From Lactococcus formosensis (lineage in GTDB: Bacteria; Bacillota; Bacilli; Lactobacillales; Streptococcaceae), in the NCBI RefSeq assembly GCF_018403745.1, contig NZ_BOVP01000005.1, forward strand, positions 83,805 through 147,804: DNA of 64,000 bases. The letters are read 5' to 3'. How positions within the stretch are numbered: position 1 is the stretch's first letter; the number at the start of each line of letters is the position of its first letter. The notes below the pieces were generated by a model. That model worked only from the letters and a program-made list of their open reading frames with translations, searched no databases and had not been told where the DNA came from. A program made the position numbers and the translations under genes. Shown in pieces: positions 25,776 to 33,792 of the stretch.

Positions 25776-26590
25776 AAAAAATCGAAAAAGCCTATATGTA
25801 CTTAGAACAAAACTTAGAAAGCCTAAGCTGTCCTTTATGCCATACTTCCTTTTCTTTGGAACCCTATGCACTGCGTTGTGAGAATAAGCACACCTTTAAC
25901 TTGAATAAAAAGGGGTATATTAACTTTTTACAAACAAAAGCAGATACGCAACACTATACAAAGAAGATGTTTGAGCCGAGACGTCGCTTAATCGCCGCTG
26001 GAATGTACGCACCTGTACTTAAGGAAATTGAAACAGCCCTTTTGCCTGGTAATTTGTTGGATGTTGGGACAGGGGAAGGTAAGTTTTTGGAGTTGTTGTC
26101 TTACCAAGGGAACAAATTTGGCTTTGATATTGCCAAAGATGGTATTGAAATGGCGACAGATTTGCCCTTTTCAGCTTTTCTAAGTTTGGCAGATTTAACA
26201 AGATTGCCTTTTGCTGATGGTTCAATTTCGAGTGTTTTAAATATTTTTACACCTTCAAACTATAAAGAGTTTAACCGTGTGTTACAGTCAGAGGGAAATA
26301 TCATCAAGATTGTACCTGACCGATATTATCTTCAAGAGCTACGTAAAGTCTATGGCTTTCCAGTTAACTATGACAATACAGAGGTTATTCAACGCTTTAA
26401 GCAGGAATATCCTAATGCCGTGGAAAAAGAACTTCATTATAATTTTGAAATTCCTGAGGAATTACGTTTAGATTTTCTGGAAATGAGTCCTTTAGAGTGG
26501 GCAGTATCCACTGAGATAAAAACAATAGCGAGAAAAAATCCCCCAATGCAAGCAACTATCCATGTGCAAGTTTTGGTAGGGCAAAAATAA
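25769..26590 (+). CDS. rlmA: 23S rRNA (guanine-N1) methyltransferase, RlmA family
   Basis: A 273-residue SAM-dependent enzyme with an N-terminal zinc finger (CPLC near residue 21, then CENKH) that identifies RlmA, followed by the SAM motif LLDVGTGEGKFL near residue 92 and the VLNIFTPSNYKEFNRVL segment. In Gram-positives the RlmA(II)/TlrB branch methylates G748 in helix 35 of 23S rRNA, and mutations alter macrolide and ketolide susceptibility. There is no ribosome-binding site before the ATG, so initiation is leaderless or coupled to a 12-codon upstream ORF. Confidence 0.9.
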   Translation: MLKKIEKAYMYLEQNLESLSCPLCHTSFSLEPYALRCENKHTFNLNKKGYINFLQTKADTQHYTKKMFEPRRRLIAAGMYAPVLKEIETALLPGNLLDVGTGEGKFLELLSYQGNKFGFDIAKDGIEMATDLPFSAFLSLADLTRLPFADGSISSVLNIFTPSNYKEFNRVLQSEGNIIKIVPDRYYLQELRKVYGFPVNYDNTEVIQRFKQEYPNAVEKELHYNFEIPEELRLDFLEMSPLEWAVSTEIKTIARKNPPMQATIHVQVLVGQK

Positions 26591-26614
26591 AAAACCTCCA
26601 GCAGAGGTTTTTTT
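26587..26614 (+). terminator. Terminator after rlmA
   Basis: AAAACCTC (26591-26598) pairs with GAGGTTTT (26604-26611) around CAGCA, followed by Ts. It also has an A-run on its left and may serve the converging gene. Confidence 0.85.
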
Positions 26615-26633
26615 CGTTAGAAAATAAAATTTA

Positions 26634-26912
26634 TTATTTCATGAGTAGATGTACAATCTTTTTAATTCCCTTTTTACAAACAAGGAAAACGATAAAACCA
26701 ACAACAAGAGCAGCTGGCACAGCAACTAAACTACTTGTGATTGTAATAAAAATATAGACCATCATAGCCATGATTACTGAAAAGCTAGCGACATTAAGAA
26801 AGAAAGTCAGCTCATGGACACGTTTTGTCAGATGACTTTCTTGTGCATGTAGCTCATCATATGAGTAGTATTCTTGCTTCTCATAGAAATCGTTTAAATT
26901 TTTTAATTCCAT
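26634..26912 (-). CDS. DUF3270-like small membrane protein
   Basis: A 92-residue protein with a polar N-terminal part (residues 1-32) and two membrane helices (about 37-60 and 64-80), ending in a basic segment. The polar head followed by two helices, and the position divergent from a U32 peptidase gene, suggest the DUF3270 family of streptococci. The family call is tentative; no function is known. Confidence 0.6.
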   Translation of the reverse strand: MELKNLNDFYEKQEYYSYDELHAQESHLTKRVHELTFFLNVASFSVIMAMMVYIFITITSSLVAVPAALVVGFIVFLVCKKGIKKIVHLLMK

Positions 26913-27067
26913 AGTTTTTTCCTAAGTTTTCCTGATAATTAAGCTCTACACTACATCATAACAAATTATGTAAATGTTTGCAATACAATTTCATGTCTTA
27001 TGTTACTTTTTTGTTAATCGGAAAATAAAATAAAATGAAAATCTGACGTGTCAAGAGCGATAAATAG

Positions 27068-27076
27068 TGATATAAT
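27068..27076 (+). promoter_or_regulatory. Promoter giving a probable leaderless U32 transcript
   Basis: TGATATAAT ends 7 nt before the ATG at 27084; GTGTCA at 27048-27053 is a 4/6 match to the -35 with 17-nt spacing. No ribosome-binding site lies between the box and the ATG. Confidence 0.65.
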
Positions 27077-27083
27077 TTAGTCT

Positions 27084-28007
27084 ATGATTAAAATTACTAC
27101 TACCGCAGAAAGTGTGGAGCAAGCCAAAGCCCTACTAGCTGCTGGAACTGACACCCTTTATATTGGTGAAGCCGAGTTTGGGTTACGCTTACCCACAGCG
27201 CTTAGCTATGATGAAATTCGTGAGATTACAGCTCTTGCACATGCAGCAGGAAAAACGGTTACTGTTGCAGTGAATGCGCTAATGCACGTTGACATGATGG
27301 CTAAAATCAAACCCTTCTTAGACTTCTTGCAAGACATTAAAGTAGACCGTATCGCTGTAGGAGATGCAGGAGTTATCTTCGTACTTCAGAGGGACAAGTA
27401 TGACCTTCCTTTTACTTATGATGCCTCTACAATGGTAACTTCAAGTAGACAAGTTAATTTTTGGGCGGGGCAAGGTGCTGTCGAAGCCGTATTGGCACGT
27501 GAGATTCCCAAACCTGAACTTGAAGCTATGACGGGAAACTTAGATGTACCCGGCGAGGTATTGGTTTATGGAGCAACTGTTATCCATCAAAGTAAACGTC
27601 CTTTAGTGCAAAATTACTATAATTTTATTAAGACAGAAGAGACGGGAAAAGATCGTGAACGTAATCTTTTTGTTTCGGAACCTAAAAGGGAAGATACCCA
27701 CTATAGTATCTTTGAAGACAATCATGGTACACACATTTTTGCTAACGATGATCTTAATATGATGAGTGAACTTTCTGACTTGGTTAAAATGGGCTTTGAC
27801 CATTGGAAACTGGATGGTATTTTCACTCGTGGCGCGGATTTTGTTGCTATTACGAAGTTGTTTGTGGAAGCTAAAAATACCATTGAGGCAGGAAAGTTCA
27901 CTGCAGACAAGGCTTTCCAGCTAGAAGAAGAAGTGCGTAAATTTCATCCAGCTGGACGTACATTATCCCATGGTTTTTATGATTTAGATCCTGATAAAAT
28001 CAAGTGA
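27084..28007 (+). CDS. U32 family protein, TrhP1/YrrN-like
   Basis: A 307-residue protein of the peptidase-U32 family, shorter of the two in this cluster. It has the (beta-alpha) barrel start AKALLAAGTDTLYIGEAEFGLR and lacks the cysteine-rich core of the longer partner. In B. subtilis the pair YrrN-YrrO (TrhP1/TrhP2) supports prephenate-dependent formation of 5-hydroxyuridine at the wobble position of tRNAs, and this pair probably does the same. It appears to be translated from a leaderless messenger. The partner follows after 186 nt. Confidence 0.82.
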   Translation: MIKITTTAESVEQAKALLAAGTDTLYIGEAEFGLRLPTALSYDEIREITALAHAAGKTVTVAVNALMHVDMMAKIKPFLDFLQDIKVDRIAVGDAGVIFVLQRDKYDLPFTYDASTMVTSSRQVNFWAGQGAVEAVLAREIPKPELEAMTGNLDVPGEVLVYGATVIHQSKRPLVQNYYNFIKTEETGKDRERNLFVSEPKREDTHYSIFEDNHGTHIFANDDLNMMSELSDLVKMGFDHWKLDGIFTRGADFVAITKLFVEAKNTIEAGKFTADKAFQLEEEVRKFHPAGRTLSHGFYDLDPDKIK

Positions 28008-28011
28008 TGCA

Positions 28012-28106
28012 CACCTTCTATTACAAAAAGAAGGACTAGGTCGAAAGTGTTCATTTTTTCTTGAAAGAAAGTATTTCCGTATTTAGATTTCAGGAAGATG
28101 TGTGCA
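28012..28106. repeat. Long inverted repeat between the two U32 genes
   Basis: TGCACACCTTCT at the left and AGGAAGATGTGTGCA at the right are near-complementary and enclose about 65 nt that contain smaller self-complementary pieces (CTTC...GAAG and TTTCTTGAAAGAAA). The 186-nt gap holds no gene. It may be a structured RNA leader of trhP2 or a degenerate mobile palindrome. Confidence 0.4.
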
Positions 28107-28193
28107 AGGATTTATTAAAATCATAGTTTATTATTAAAAAAGTTTTGGTCGGCAGACCTTATCAAAAATCTTATCTTGAAAATAGGAGAAAAA

Positions 28194-29483
28194 ATGCAAG
28201 AAAATTATACAAGACCTGAGGTACTTTCACCTGCAGGCACACTGGAAAAACTCAAAGTAGCGATTGATTATGGCGCAGATGCTGTATATATCGGTGGACA
28301 AGCCTACGGTTTGCGATCACGCGCAGGTAACTTTACCTTTGATGAGATGCGTGAAGGCGTAGAGTATGCTTCAGCCCACAATGCTAAGGTATATGTTGCG
28401 GCCAATATGGTCACACATGAAGGAAATGAAGAAGGAGCAGGCGAATGGTTCCGTACACTGCGTGATTTAGGAATTTCTGCAGTAATCGTTTCGGATCCTG
28501 CATTGATCGCAATTTGTGCAGCCGAAGCACCAGGTTTACCAATCCATCTCTCTACGCAGTCTTCAGCAACAAATTACGAAACTTTAGAATTCTGGCAAGG
28601 TTTAGGACTGGAACGTGTCGTCTTAGCCCGTGAAGTTTCTATGGAAGAATTGGCTGAAATCCGAAAACATACATCTGTAGAAATTGAAGCTTTTGTCCAT
28701 GGTGCCATGTGTATTTCTTATAGTGGACGCTGTGTTCTTTCAAACTACATGAGTATGCGTGATGCTAATCGTGGTGGATGTTCACAGTCCTGCCGTTGGA
28801 AATATGACCTTTATGATATGCCTTTTGGTAGTGAGCGCAAATCAATCAAAGGTGAAATTCCCGAAGAATTTTCAATGTCTGCTGTTGATATGAGCATGAT
28901 TGAACATATTCCTGACATGATCAAAAATGGTGTAAACTCCTTAAAAATTGAAGGACGTATGAAATCTATTCACTACGTTTCGACAGTTTCAAATGTTTAC
29001 AAAGCGGCCATTGATGCTTATCTAGAAAGTCCGGAAAAGTTTGAGGCTATTAAGCCAGATTTGGTTGATGAACTTTGGAAAGTGGCACAACGTGAATTGG
29101 ATACAGGCTTTTATTATGGTATTCCTGATGAAAATAAACAACTTTTCGGTGCACGTCGTAAAATTCCAGAATACAAGTTTATTGGCGAAGTTGTCGCTTA
29201 CGATGAAGACAGCAAGGTTGCGACAATTCGTCAACGTAACGTCATCACTGAAGGTGATACGATTGAATTTTATGGTCCGGGCTTCCGTCATTCAGAAACA
29301 ACCATTCAAAACTTGCGTTTGGCAGAAACAGGAGAATCCATCGACCGTGCACCAAACCCAATGACACTTTTACATATCGATGTGGAAACACCTGTACAAC
29401 CTGGAGATATGATTCGTAAATCAGGTGCAGGGTTAATCAATCTTTATGAAAAATCAGGAGCGGCTAAAACAGTACGTGCTTAA
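28194..29483 (+). CDS. U32 family protein, TrhP2/YrrO-like
   Basis: A 429-residue U32 protein with the full family signature: LSPAGTLEKLKVAIDYGADAVYIGG, the catalytic-core segment EAFVHGAMCISYSGRCVLSNYM and the cysteine pair in RGGCSQSCRWKY, whose cysteines probably bind an iron-sulfur cluster. The ATG at 28194 is preceded by AGGAG at 6-nt spacing; the TTG at 28176 is rejected. With the upstream shorter paralogue it should form the TrhP1-TrhP2 pair for wobble-uridine hydroxylation, not a protease. Confidence 0.88.
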   Translation: MQENYTRPEVLSPAGTLEKLKVAIDYGADAVYIGGQAYGLRSRAGNFTFDEMREGVEYASAHNAKVYVAANMVTHEGNEEGAGEWFRTLRDLGISAVIVSDPALIAICAAEAPGLPIHLSTQSSATNYETLEFWQGLGLERVVLAREVSMEELAEIRKHTSVEIEAFVHGAMCISYSGRCVLSNYMSMRDANRGGCSQSCRWKYDLYDMPFGSERKSIKGEIPEEFSMSAVDMSMIEHIPDMIKNGVNSLKIEGRMKSIHYVSTVSNVYKAAIDAYLESPEKFEAIKPDLVDELWKVAQRELDTGFYYGIPDENKQLFGARRKIPEYKFIGEVVAYDEDSKVATIRQRNVITEGDTIEFYGPGFRHSETTIQNLRLAETGESIDRAPNPMTLLHIDVETPVQPGDMIRKSGAGLINLYEKSGAAKTVRA

Positions 29484-29505
29484 AAAGATCAACTAGGGGA
29501 GTACA

Positions 29506-30375
29506 ATGGAAAAGAAAAGATTAGGTGTTTATTTTGGTACTTTTGCTCCTTTTCATAAGGGGCACCAACAACAAATCTATAAGTGTGCAGCACTTAATGA
29601 TCAGGTTCTCTTAGTTGTATCAGGCTATACCCATGATCGAGGTGATAAGATTGGTTTGCCTTTATCTCAGCGTTATCAGTATTTACAGGAAGCTTTTGCG
29701 GACGAAGCAGATATCAATGTTGCAATGTTAGACGAGACGGATCTGCCTCCAATGCCCCAAGGATGGGATGCGTGGTTCACACGTTTATTTGGCTTATTAA
29801 AAAAATATCAGAGTCAGGAAATTACTTTTTATGTGGGAGAGCCAGAATATGTGACTGAGCTAGGTGCGCGTTTTCCGCAAGATACGCGGACTTATAAGGT
29901 AGAGATGGCTGACAGGCAAGATATTAAGATATCTGCAACGGAGATACGTGAAAATCCACTATTGCATTGGAATGAGATAAATCCCGTCTTTCGTAGGCAC
30001 TTCACCAAAATCGTTGGCATTATTGGCGGTAGAAAAAGTGGCAAATCAACCTTGGCGAGACGTTTAGCCCGTTCTTTTAACAATGCCCCCTTTGCAGAGA
30101 AAATTGAACAGGCTATCACTTCAGCTGGTAATCAAGGCATTGTCTTCATTGACAATACCTTGTCGCCAGATATGGATTTGGTTCTTTTGATTCCATCTGA
30201 TAATGATGCAGCGCTTTTAAAGAAAATAGCAGAACAAGGACTTACTGAAAAAGTAGTACGTTTGGATGATGAGGAAACAATACGTGACACGCGTGCTTAT
30301 CTTGGGCGATATTATCATGCTATAGATGCGATTAGTCAGTATACAGGAGTTCAGATTGACCGATTAAAATATTAG
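29506..30375 (+). CDS. NadR-like nicotinamide mononucleotide adenylyltransferase with shortened kinase domain
   Basis: Residues 1-165 form a nucleotidyltransferase domain: GTFAPFHKGH with the HxGH motif at 17-20 and ISATEIR near 148. A P-loop domain follows with GGRKSGKST at residues 174-182, corresponding to the ribosylnicotinamide kinase of NadR. That second domain has only about 115 residues rather than about 175; the usual substrate-binding stretch is missing and the Walker B-like DTD reads FIDNTL. It likely makes NAD from NMN, while kinase activity is doubtful. It is followed after 10 nt by an RpiR gene. Confidence 0.8.
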   Translation: MEKKRLGVYFGTFAPFHKGHQQQIYKCAALNDQVLLVVSGYTHDRGDKIGLPLSQRYQYLQEAFADEADINVAMLDETDLPPMPQGWDAWFTRLFGLLKKYQSQEITFYVGEPEYVTELGARFPQDTRTYKVEMADRQDIKISATEIRENPLLHWNEINPVFRRHFTKIVGIIGGRKSGKSTLARRLARSFNNAPFAEKIEQAITSAGNQGIVFIDNTLSPDMDLVLLIPSDNDAALLKKIAEQGLTEKVVRLDDEETIRDTRAYLGRYYHAIDAISQYTGVQIDRLKY

Positions 30376-30385
30376 GAGAGGAAAC

Positions 30386-31135
30386 ATGGTTAACCAACAG
30401 TTATCAAGTGCTGAAGCCTATACATGGCAAGTTATTCAAGAGCACTATGACGAGATCCCCCAACTTTCTATTACAGATTTGGCAGAGTTGGCTCATTGTT
30501 CTTTATCAACGATCAATCGCACGGTGAGGAAAAAAGGCTTCTCAGGTTATGCTGAATTTCGCTATTCAATAAAAGAAAAGCCTCTTCCCAATATCAATGG
30601 TTTTTCAAATGAAGTTTTAGCTGCCATTGGCAAAAATGAAGAAGAACTCTTACGTACGATTCATAATATTTCAGCACTTGCTATTGAACAGGCTGTGCGT
30701 GCAATTGACCAAGCGGATGAAATTATTCTCTTTGCGCGTGGCCTGTCCACTCATGCTGCTGTAGAGATGATGAAGAAGCTCCAACTTTTTCATAAGTCGG
30801 TTACGCTTCATGATGATTACAAGTATATGACTTATTATGCAAGTTTTGTTAATGAGAATAGTTTGATTATCAATCTGTCCTTGAGCGGAGAAACTTTAGA
30901 ACTGATCGAAGCAACTGAAGTAGCAAAAGCGCATGGTGCAAAAATTTTGACCTTGACTGTAACGGAGCAAAGCCCATTGGTACGTCTCGCAGATGTCTCT
31001 CTGATTGGTTATAAAAGTACCCTAGAGGTTAACTACTTTGATCTTGATGTGCACAGTCGACTGCCCTTGTATATTTTAGTACGTGTTCTCTTTGATGCTT
31101 ACTCTATTTATAAAAAAACAATGACAAACAAATAA
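30386..31135 (+). CDS. MurR/RpiR family regulator, probable gal operon regulator
   Basis: A 249-residue regulator with an N-terminal HTH (LSITDLAELAHCSLSTINRTVRK, read in two halves) and a SIS domain (IILFARGLSTHAAVEMM, then INLSLSGETLELIE). It begins 10 nt after the NadR-like gene with GGAG upstream and ends in its own terminator before the gal promoter. Its position and family suggest that it senses a phosphosugar and controls the gal operon, possibly through the CGATTTC-N8-GAAATCG repeat at 31265-31286. That link is inference. Confidence 0.87.
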   Translation: MVNQQLSSAEAYTWQVIQEHYDEIPQLSITDLAELAHCSLSTINRTVRKKGFSGYAEFRYSIKEKPLPNINGFSNEVLAAIGKNEEELLRTIHNISALAIEQAVRAIDQADEIILFARGLSTHAAVEMMKKLQLFHKSVTLHDDYKYMTYYASFVNENSLIINLSLSGETLELIEATEVAKAHGAKILTLTVTEQSPLVRLADVSLIGYKSTLEVNYFDLDVHSRLPLYILVRVLFDAYSIYKKTMTNK

Positions 31136-31140
31136 AAGCT

Positions 31141-31172
31141 AAGCGAGTTGTGAATAGTCTACTCGCTTTTTG
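31141..31172 (+). terminator. Terminator between the RpiR regulator and the gal operon
   Basis: AAGCGAGT (31141-31148) pairs with ACTCGCTT (31161-31168) around a 12-nt loop and is followed by Ts. Confidence 0.8.
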
Positions 31173-31244
31173 TTTTGTAAGCGGTATTTTAGGAAGTATT
31201 TCCTACCTTCTTTCCTTGATGGGAAACTTTTCCAAATAAGAAAA

Positions 31245-31286
31245 TGCTATCATATTAATGTAAGCGATTTCGGTGTAAGGAAATCG
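31245..31286 (+). promoter_or_regulatory. gal operon promoter with cre-like site and inverted repeat
   Basis: TGCTATCAT (31245-31253) is an extended -10. A cre-like sequence TGTAAGCGATTTCG (31259-31272, 12 of 14 matches) overlaps the start of transcription, where CcpA would repress. An inverted repeat CGATTTC-N8-GAAATCG (31265-31286) overlaps it and could be the operator of a local regulator or a leader hairpin. Confidence 0.6.
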
Positions 31287-31303
31287 AAAAAAGGAGGTTC
31301 CCG

Positions 31304-32701
31304 ATGGAGGGAGGAAAAATGAAACAACGAATTTCGTATGCACTAGGTGCCTTGGGTCACGATACCTATTATGCAGCGATTAGTGTATTCTTTATTGCTT
31401 TTGTTACAAGTCAAATGTTTGCAGGAAGTGAACATGAAGATAAAATGATTGCCCTTGTAACATCACTTGTCGTCATTATTCGATTGATAGAAATTGCTTT
31501 TGATCCTATTATTGGGAGTATTATTGATAACACACGCACACGCTGGGGGAAGTTTAAACCTTGGTTGGTCGCGGGCGGTTTGATTTCCTCTGTAATGATT
31601 GTTCTGATGTTCTCAGACTTCTTTGGGCTAGCTAAAAGCTCAAATACGACCTTATTTATCATTGTCTTTGTCATTTCATTTGTTATTCTGGATGCTTTTT
31701 ATTCCTTCAAGGATATTGCCTTTTGGTCTATGATTCCTGCACTTTCTGAGAAGAATGAAGAGCGTGAAACACTTGGCACGTTTGCACGTTTTGGTTCAGC
31801 TATCGGTTCTCAAGGAACAACGATTCTCGTGATTCCGATTACCTATGGTTTCACCCAACTCATGACGGGTCACCATGCACAAGGTGCATCAGGTTGGTTT
31901 GCTTTTGGGGTCATTGCTGCGATTGTTTCGGGGGGGACAGCTTTAATTACAGCTTGGGGTACCCAAGAAAAGGATTCTGTTATCCGTCAACAATCACAAA
32001 AAACAACCACTATAGATGTGTTTAAAGCTTTATTGCAAAATGACCAGCTGATGTGGTTGTCATTATCTTATATCTTGTTTGCTTTGGCCTATGTCGCAAC
32101 CACAGCAACTTTGATTTTGATGTTTACCTTCGTTTTAGGACAAGCTGCACTGTATTCAATTACAGGGATTGTCGGCTTTATCGGATCTATCGTTTTAGTA
32201 CCACTCTTCCCCGTCTTAGCTAAGAAATTTGGGCGTCGCAATGTTTTGACAGGAGCAATCATCTCTATGCTTATCGGTTATGCTTTCTTTATCTTTGGAA
32301 GTTCAGTACCGATGACAATCCTCGGTCTTATCTTTTTGACTACACCTTATCAGCTTGTTTTCCTATCTGTTTTGATGACAATCACAGACTCTGTAGAATA
32401 TGGTCAATGGAAAAATGGCGTGCGTAATGAAGCAGTCACTTTGGCCATGCGTCCTTTACTTGATAAAATTGCCGGTGCTTTCTCAAATGGGATCTTTGGG
32501 TTTGTGGCGATTGCAGCTGGTATGACCGGATCAACATTTGATCCAAATAAAGTTTATGGAGTAACAACCTTTAAGCTTTATGCTTTCGCTCTTCCAGCCG
32601 TTCTGATGATTATCTCACTCACGATTTATCTTCTTAAGGTAAAATTAACAGAGAAACGTCATAAAGAAATTGTTGCGGAACTCGAAAATAAATTAAAATA
32701 A
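31304..32701 (+). CDS. galP: GPH-family galactose/galactoside permease
   Basis: A 465-residue sodium/proton-coupled sugar symporter of the glycoside-pentoside-hexuronide family with twelve predicted helices. Diagnostic are ISYALGALGHDTYYA at the start, DPIIGSIIDNTRTRWGKFKPW in the first cytoplasmic loop and ITDSVEYGQWKNGVRNEA. It lacks the IIA domain of LacS. Two in-frame ATGs (31304 and 31319) each have a strong Shine-Dalgarno sequence, so the N-terminus could be either MEGGKMKQ or MKQ. As first gene of the Leloir operon it should import galactose, or a galactoside. Confidence 0.9.
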   Translation: MEGGKMKQRISYALGALGHDTYYAAISVFFIAFVTSQMFAGSEHEDKMIALVTSLVVIIRLIEIAFDPIIGSIIDNTRTRWGKFKPWLVAGGLISSVMIVLMFSDFFGLAKSSNTTLFIIVFVISFVILDAFYSFKDIAFWSMIPALSEKNEERETLGTFARFGSAIGSQGTTILVIPITYGFTQLMTGHHAQGASGWFAFGVIAAIVSGGTALITAWGTQEKDSVIRQQSQKTTTIDVFKALLQNDQLMWLSLSYILFALAYVATTATLILMFTFVLGQAALYSITGIVGFIGSIVLVPLFPVLAKKFGRRNVLTGAIISMLIGYAFFIFGSSVPMTILGLIFLTTPYQLVFLSVLMTITDSVEYGQWKNGVRNEAVTLAMRPLLDKIAGAFSNGIFGFVAIAAGMTGSTFDPNKVYGVTTFKLYAFALPAVLMIISLTIYLLKVKLTEKRHKEIVAELENKLK

Positions 32702-32703
32702 AG

Positions 32704-32736
32704 ATAAGGACTAGCGGTGACGCTAGCTCTCCTTAT
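32704..32736 (+). repeat. Intercistronic hairpin between galP and galM
   Basis: ATAAGGA-CTAGCG, GTGA, CGCTAG-CTC-TCCTTAT forms a 13-bp stem with a bulge of three nt and no T-run. It looks like a messenger-stabilising or processing hairpin that could set different expression of the permease and the enzymes. Confidence 0.6.
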
Positions 32737-32753
32737 TTAAAGACAGGTGAATT

Positions 32754-33782
32754 ATGGAAATAACAACAAAAGACTTTGGCTTAGGTGCGCATTTGATTTG
32801 TTTAACAAACAAGGCAGGAGATACGCTCTCATTGAGCAATTACGGTGCCCGAATCGTGGATTGGACAGTCAATGGTAAGAAAATCGTTTTGGGCTTTGAT
32901 TCTACACAAGAATATGTCGAAAAAGATAACTATCCTGGTGCCACAATTGGCCGAACAGCTGGCCGTATCAAAGACGGTCAAGTGAAGATAGCAGGCAAGA
33001 ACGTACAATTGCAACAAAATGAAGCTGCGCAAACCTTACATGGAGGGCAAGATTCCTTTGAAAGTAAACTCTGGCAGTTTGAAGTTTTTCAAGAAGCAGA
33101 ACAAGCAAAAGTTCAATTTTACTTGACGTCAAACGATGGTGAAAATGGCTATCCAGGACAGATACAAGTTACTGTGACTCACAGTTTTGATGAAAATGGC
33201 GCTTGGTCCATTGAATATGATGCCGTTTCTGATAAAGACACGGTGTTTAACCCTACAGGTCATGTTTACTTTAATTTGTCCGGAGATGTAGCTCAAAGTA
33301 TAGACAACCATTTCTTGCGTTTAGGCGCCTCTCGTTTTGTTCCTTTGTTAGACAAGAGCGAGGTAGTACGTGGAGATATAGCGGAGTTAGCGGGTACAGA
33401 CTTAGATTTGCGTTCAGGCAAAAAGCTCTCGGAAGTCTTTCAAAGTACTATGGAGCAAGTGATTTTGGTTGATGGCCTTGATCATCCTTTCCTTTTAGAT
33501 GAGCCAAGCATAGAGAAAGAGCAAGCACGCTTAAGCTTTGAAGAGTTAAGTATCTCTGTTTATACTGATCGTCCAAGTATTGTTATTTTTTCAGCAAATT
33601 TTGGCGAATCTGGTGCAGTATATCAAGGGAAAAAAGAAGTAAATCATGGCGGAATCACTTTTGAAACACAAGTGGCGCCAGGCAGTCAACAAATTCCGGA
33701 GTTGGGTGATATCACACTCAAAGCAGGTGAGAAATACTATTCAAAAACAATTTATAAACTCCATAAAGAAGAGAAAAAATGA
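32754..33782 (+). CDS. galM: Aldose 1-epimerase (galactose mutarotase)
   Basis: A 342-residue mutarotase that interconverts beta- and alpha-D-galactose before phosphorylation. Motifs are SLSNYGARIVDW, GATIGRTAGRIKDGQ, LHGG with its histidine near residue 95, and NPTGHVYFNLSG with the catalytic-type histidine near 168; a glutamate in GITFETQVAPGS near 305 is the probable base. It precedes galK by 10 nt in the operon. Confidence 0.95.
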   Translation: MEITTKDFGLGAHLICLTNKAGDTLSLSNYGARIVDWTVNGKKIVLGFDSTQEYVEKDNYPGATIGRTAGRIKDGQVKIAGKNVQLQQNEAAQTLHGGQDSFESKLWQFEVFQEAEQAKVQFYLTSNDGENGYPGQIQVTVTHSFDENGAWSIEYDAVSDKDTVFNPTGHVYFNLSGDVAQSIDNHFLRLGASRFVPLLDKSEVVRGDIAELAGTDLDLRSGKKLSEVFQSTMEQVILVDGLDHPFLLDEPSIEKEQARLSFEELSISVYTDRPSIVIFSANFGESGAVYQGKKEVNHGGITFETQVAPGSQQIPELGDITLKAGEKYYSKTIYKLHKEEKK

Positions 33783-33792
33783 GGAAAAGAAA

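Noticed and set aside
33646..33792. galK start inside galM
   Set aside because: The extra 49 residues are basic out-of-frame translation of galM; GAGGAAAAG precedes the ATG at 33793.
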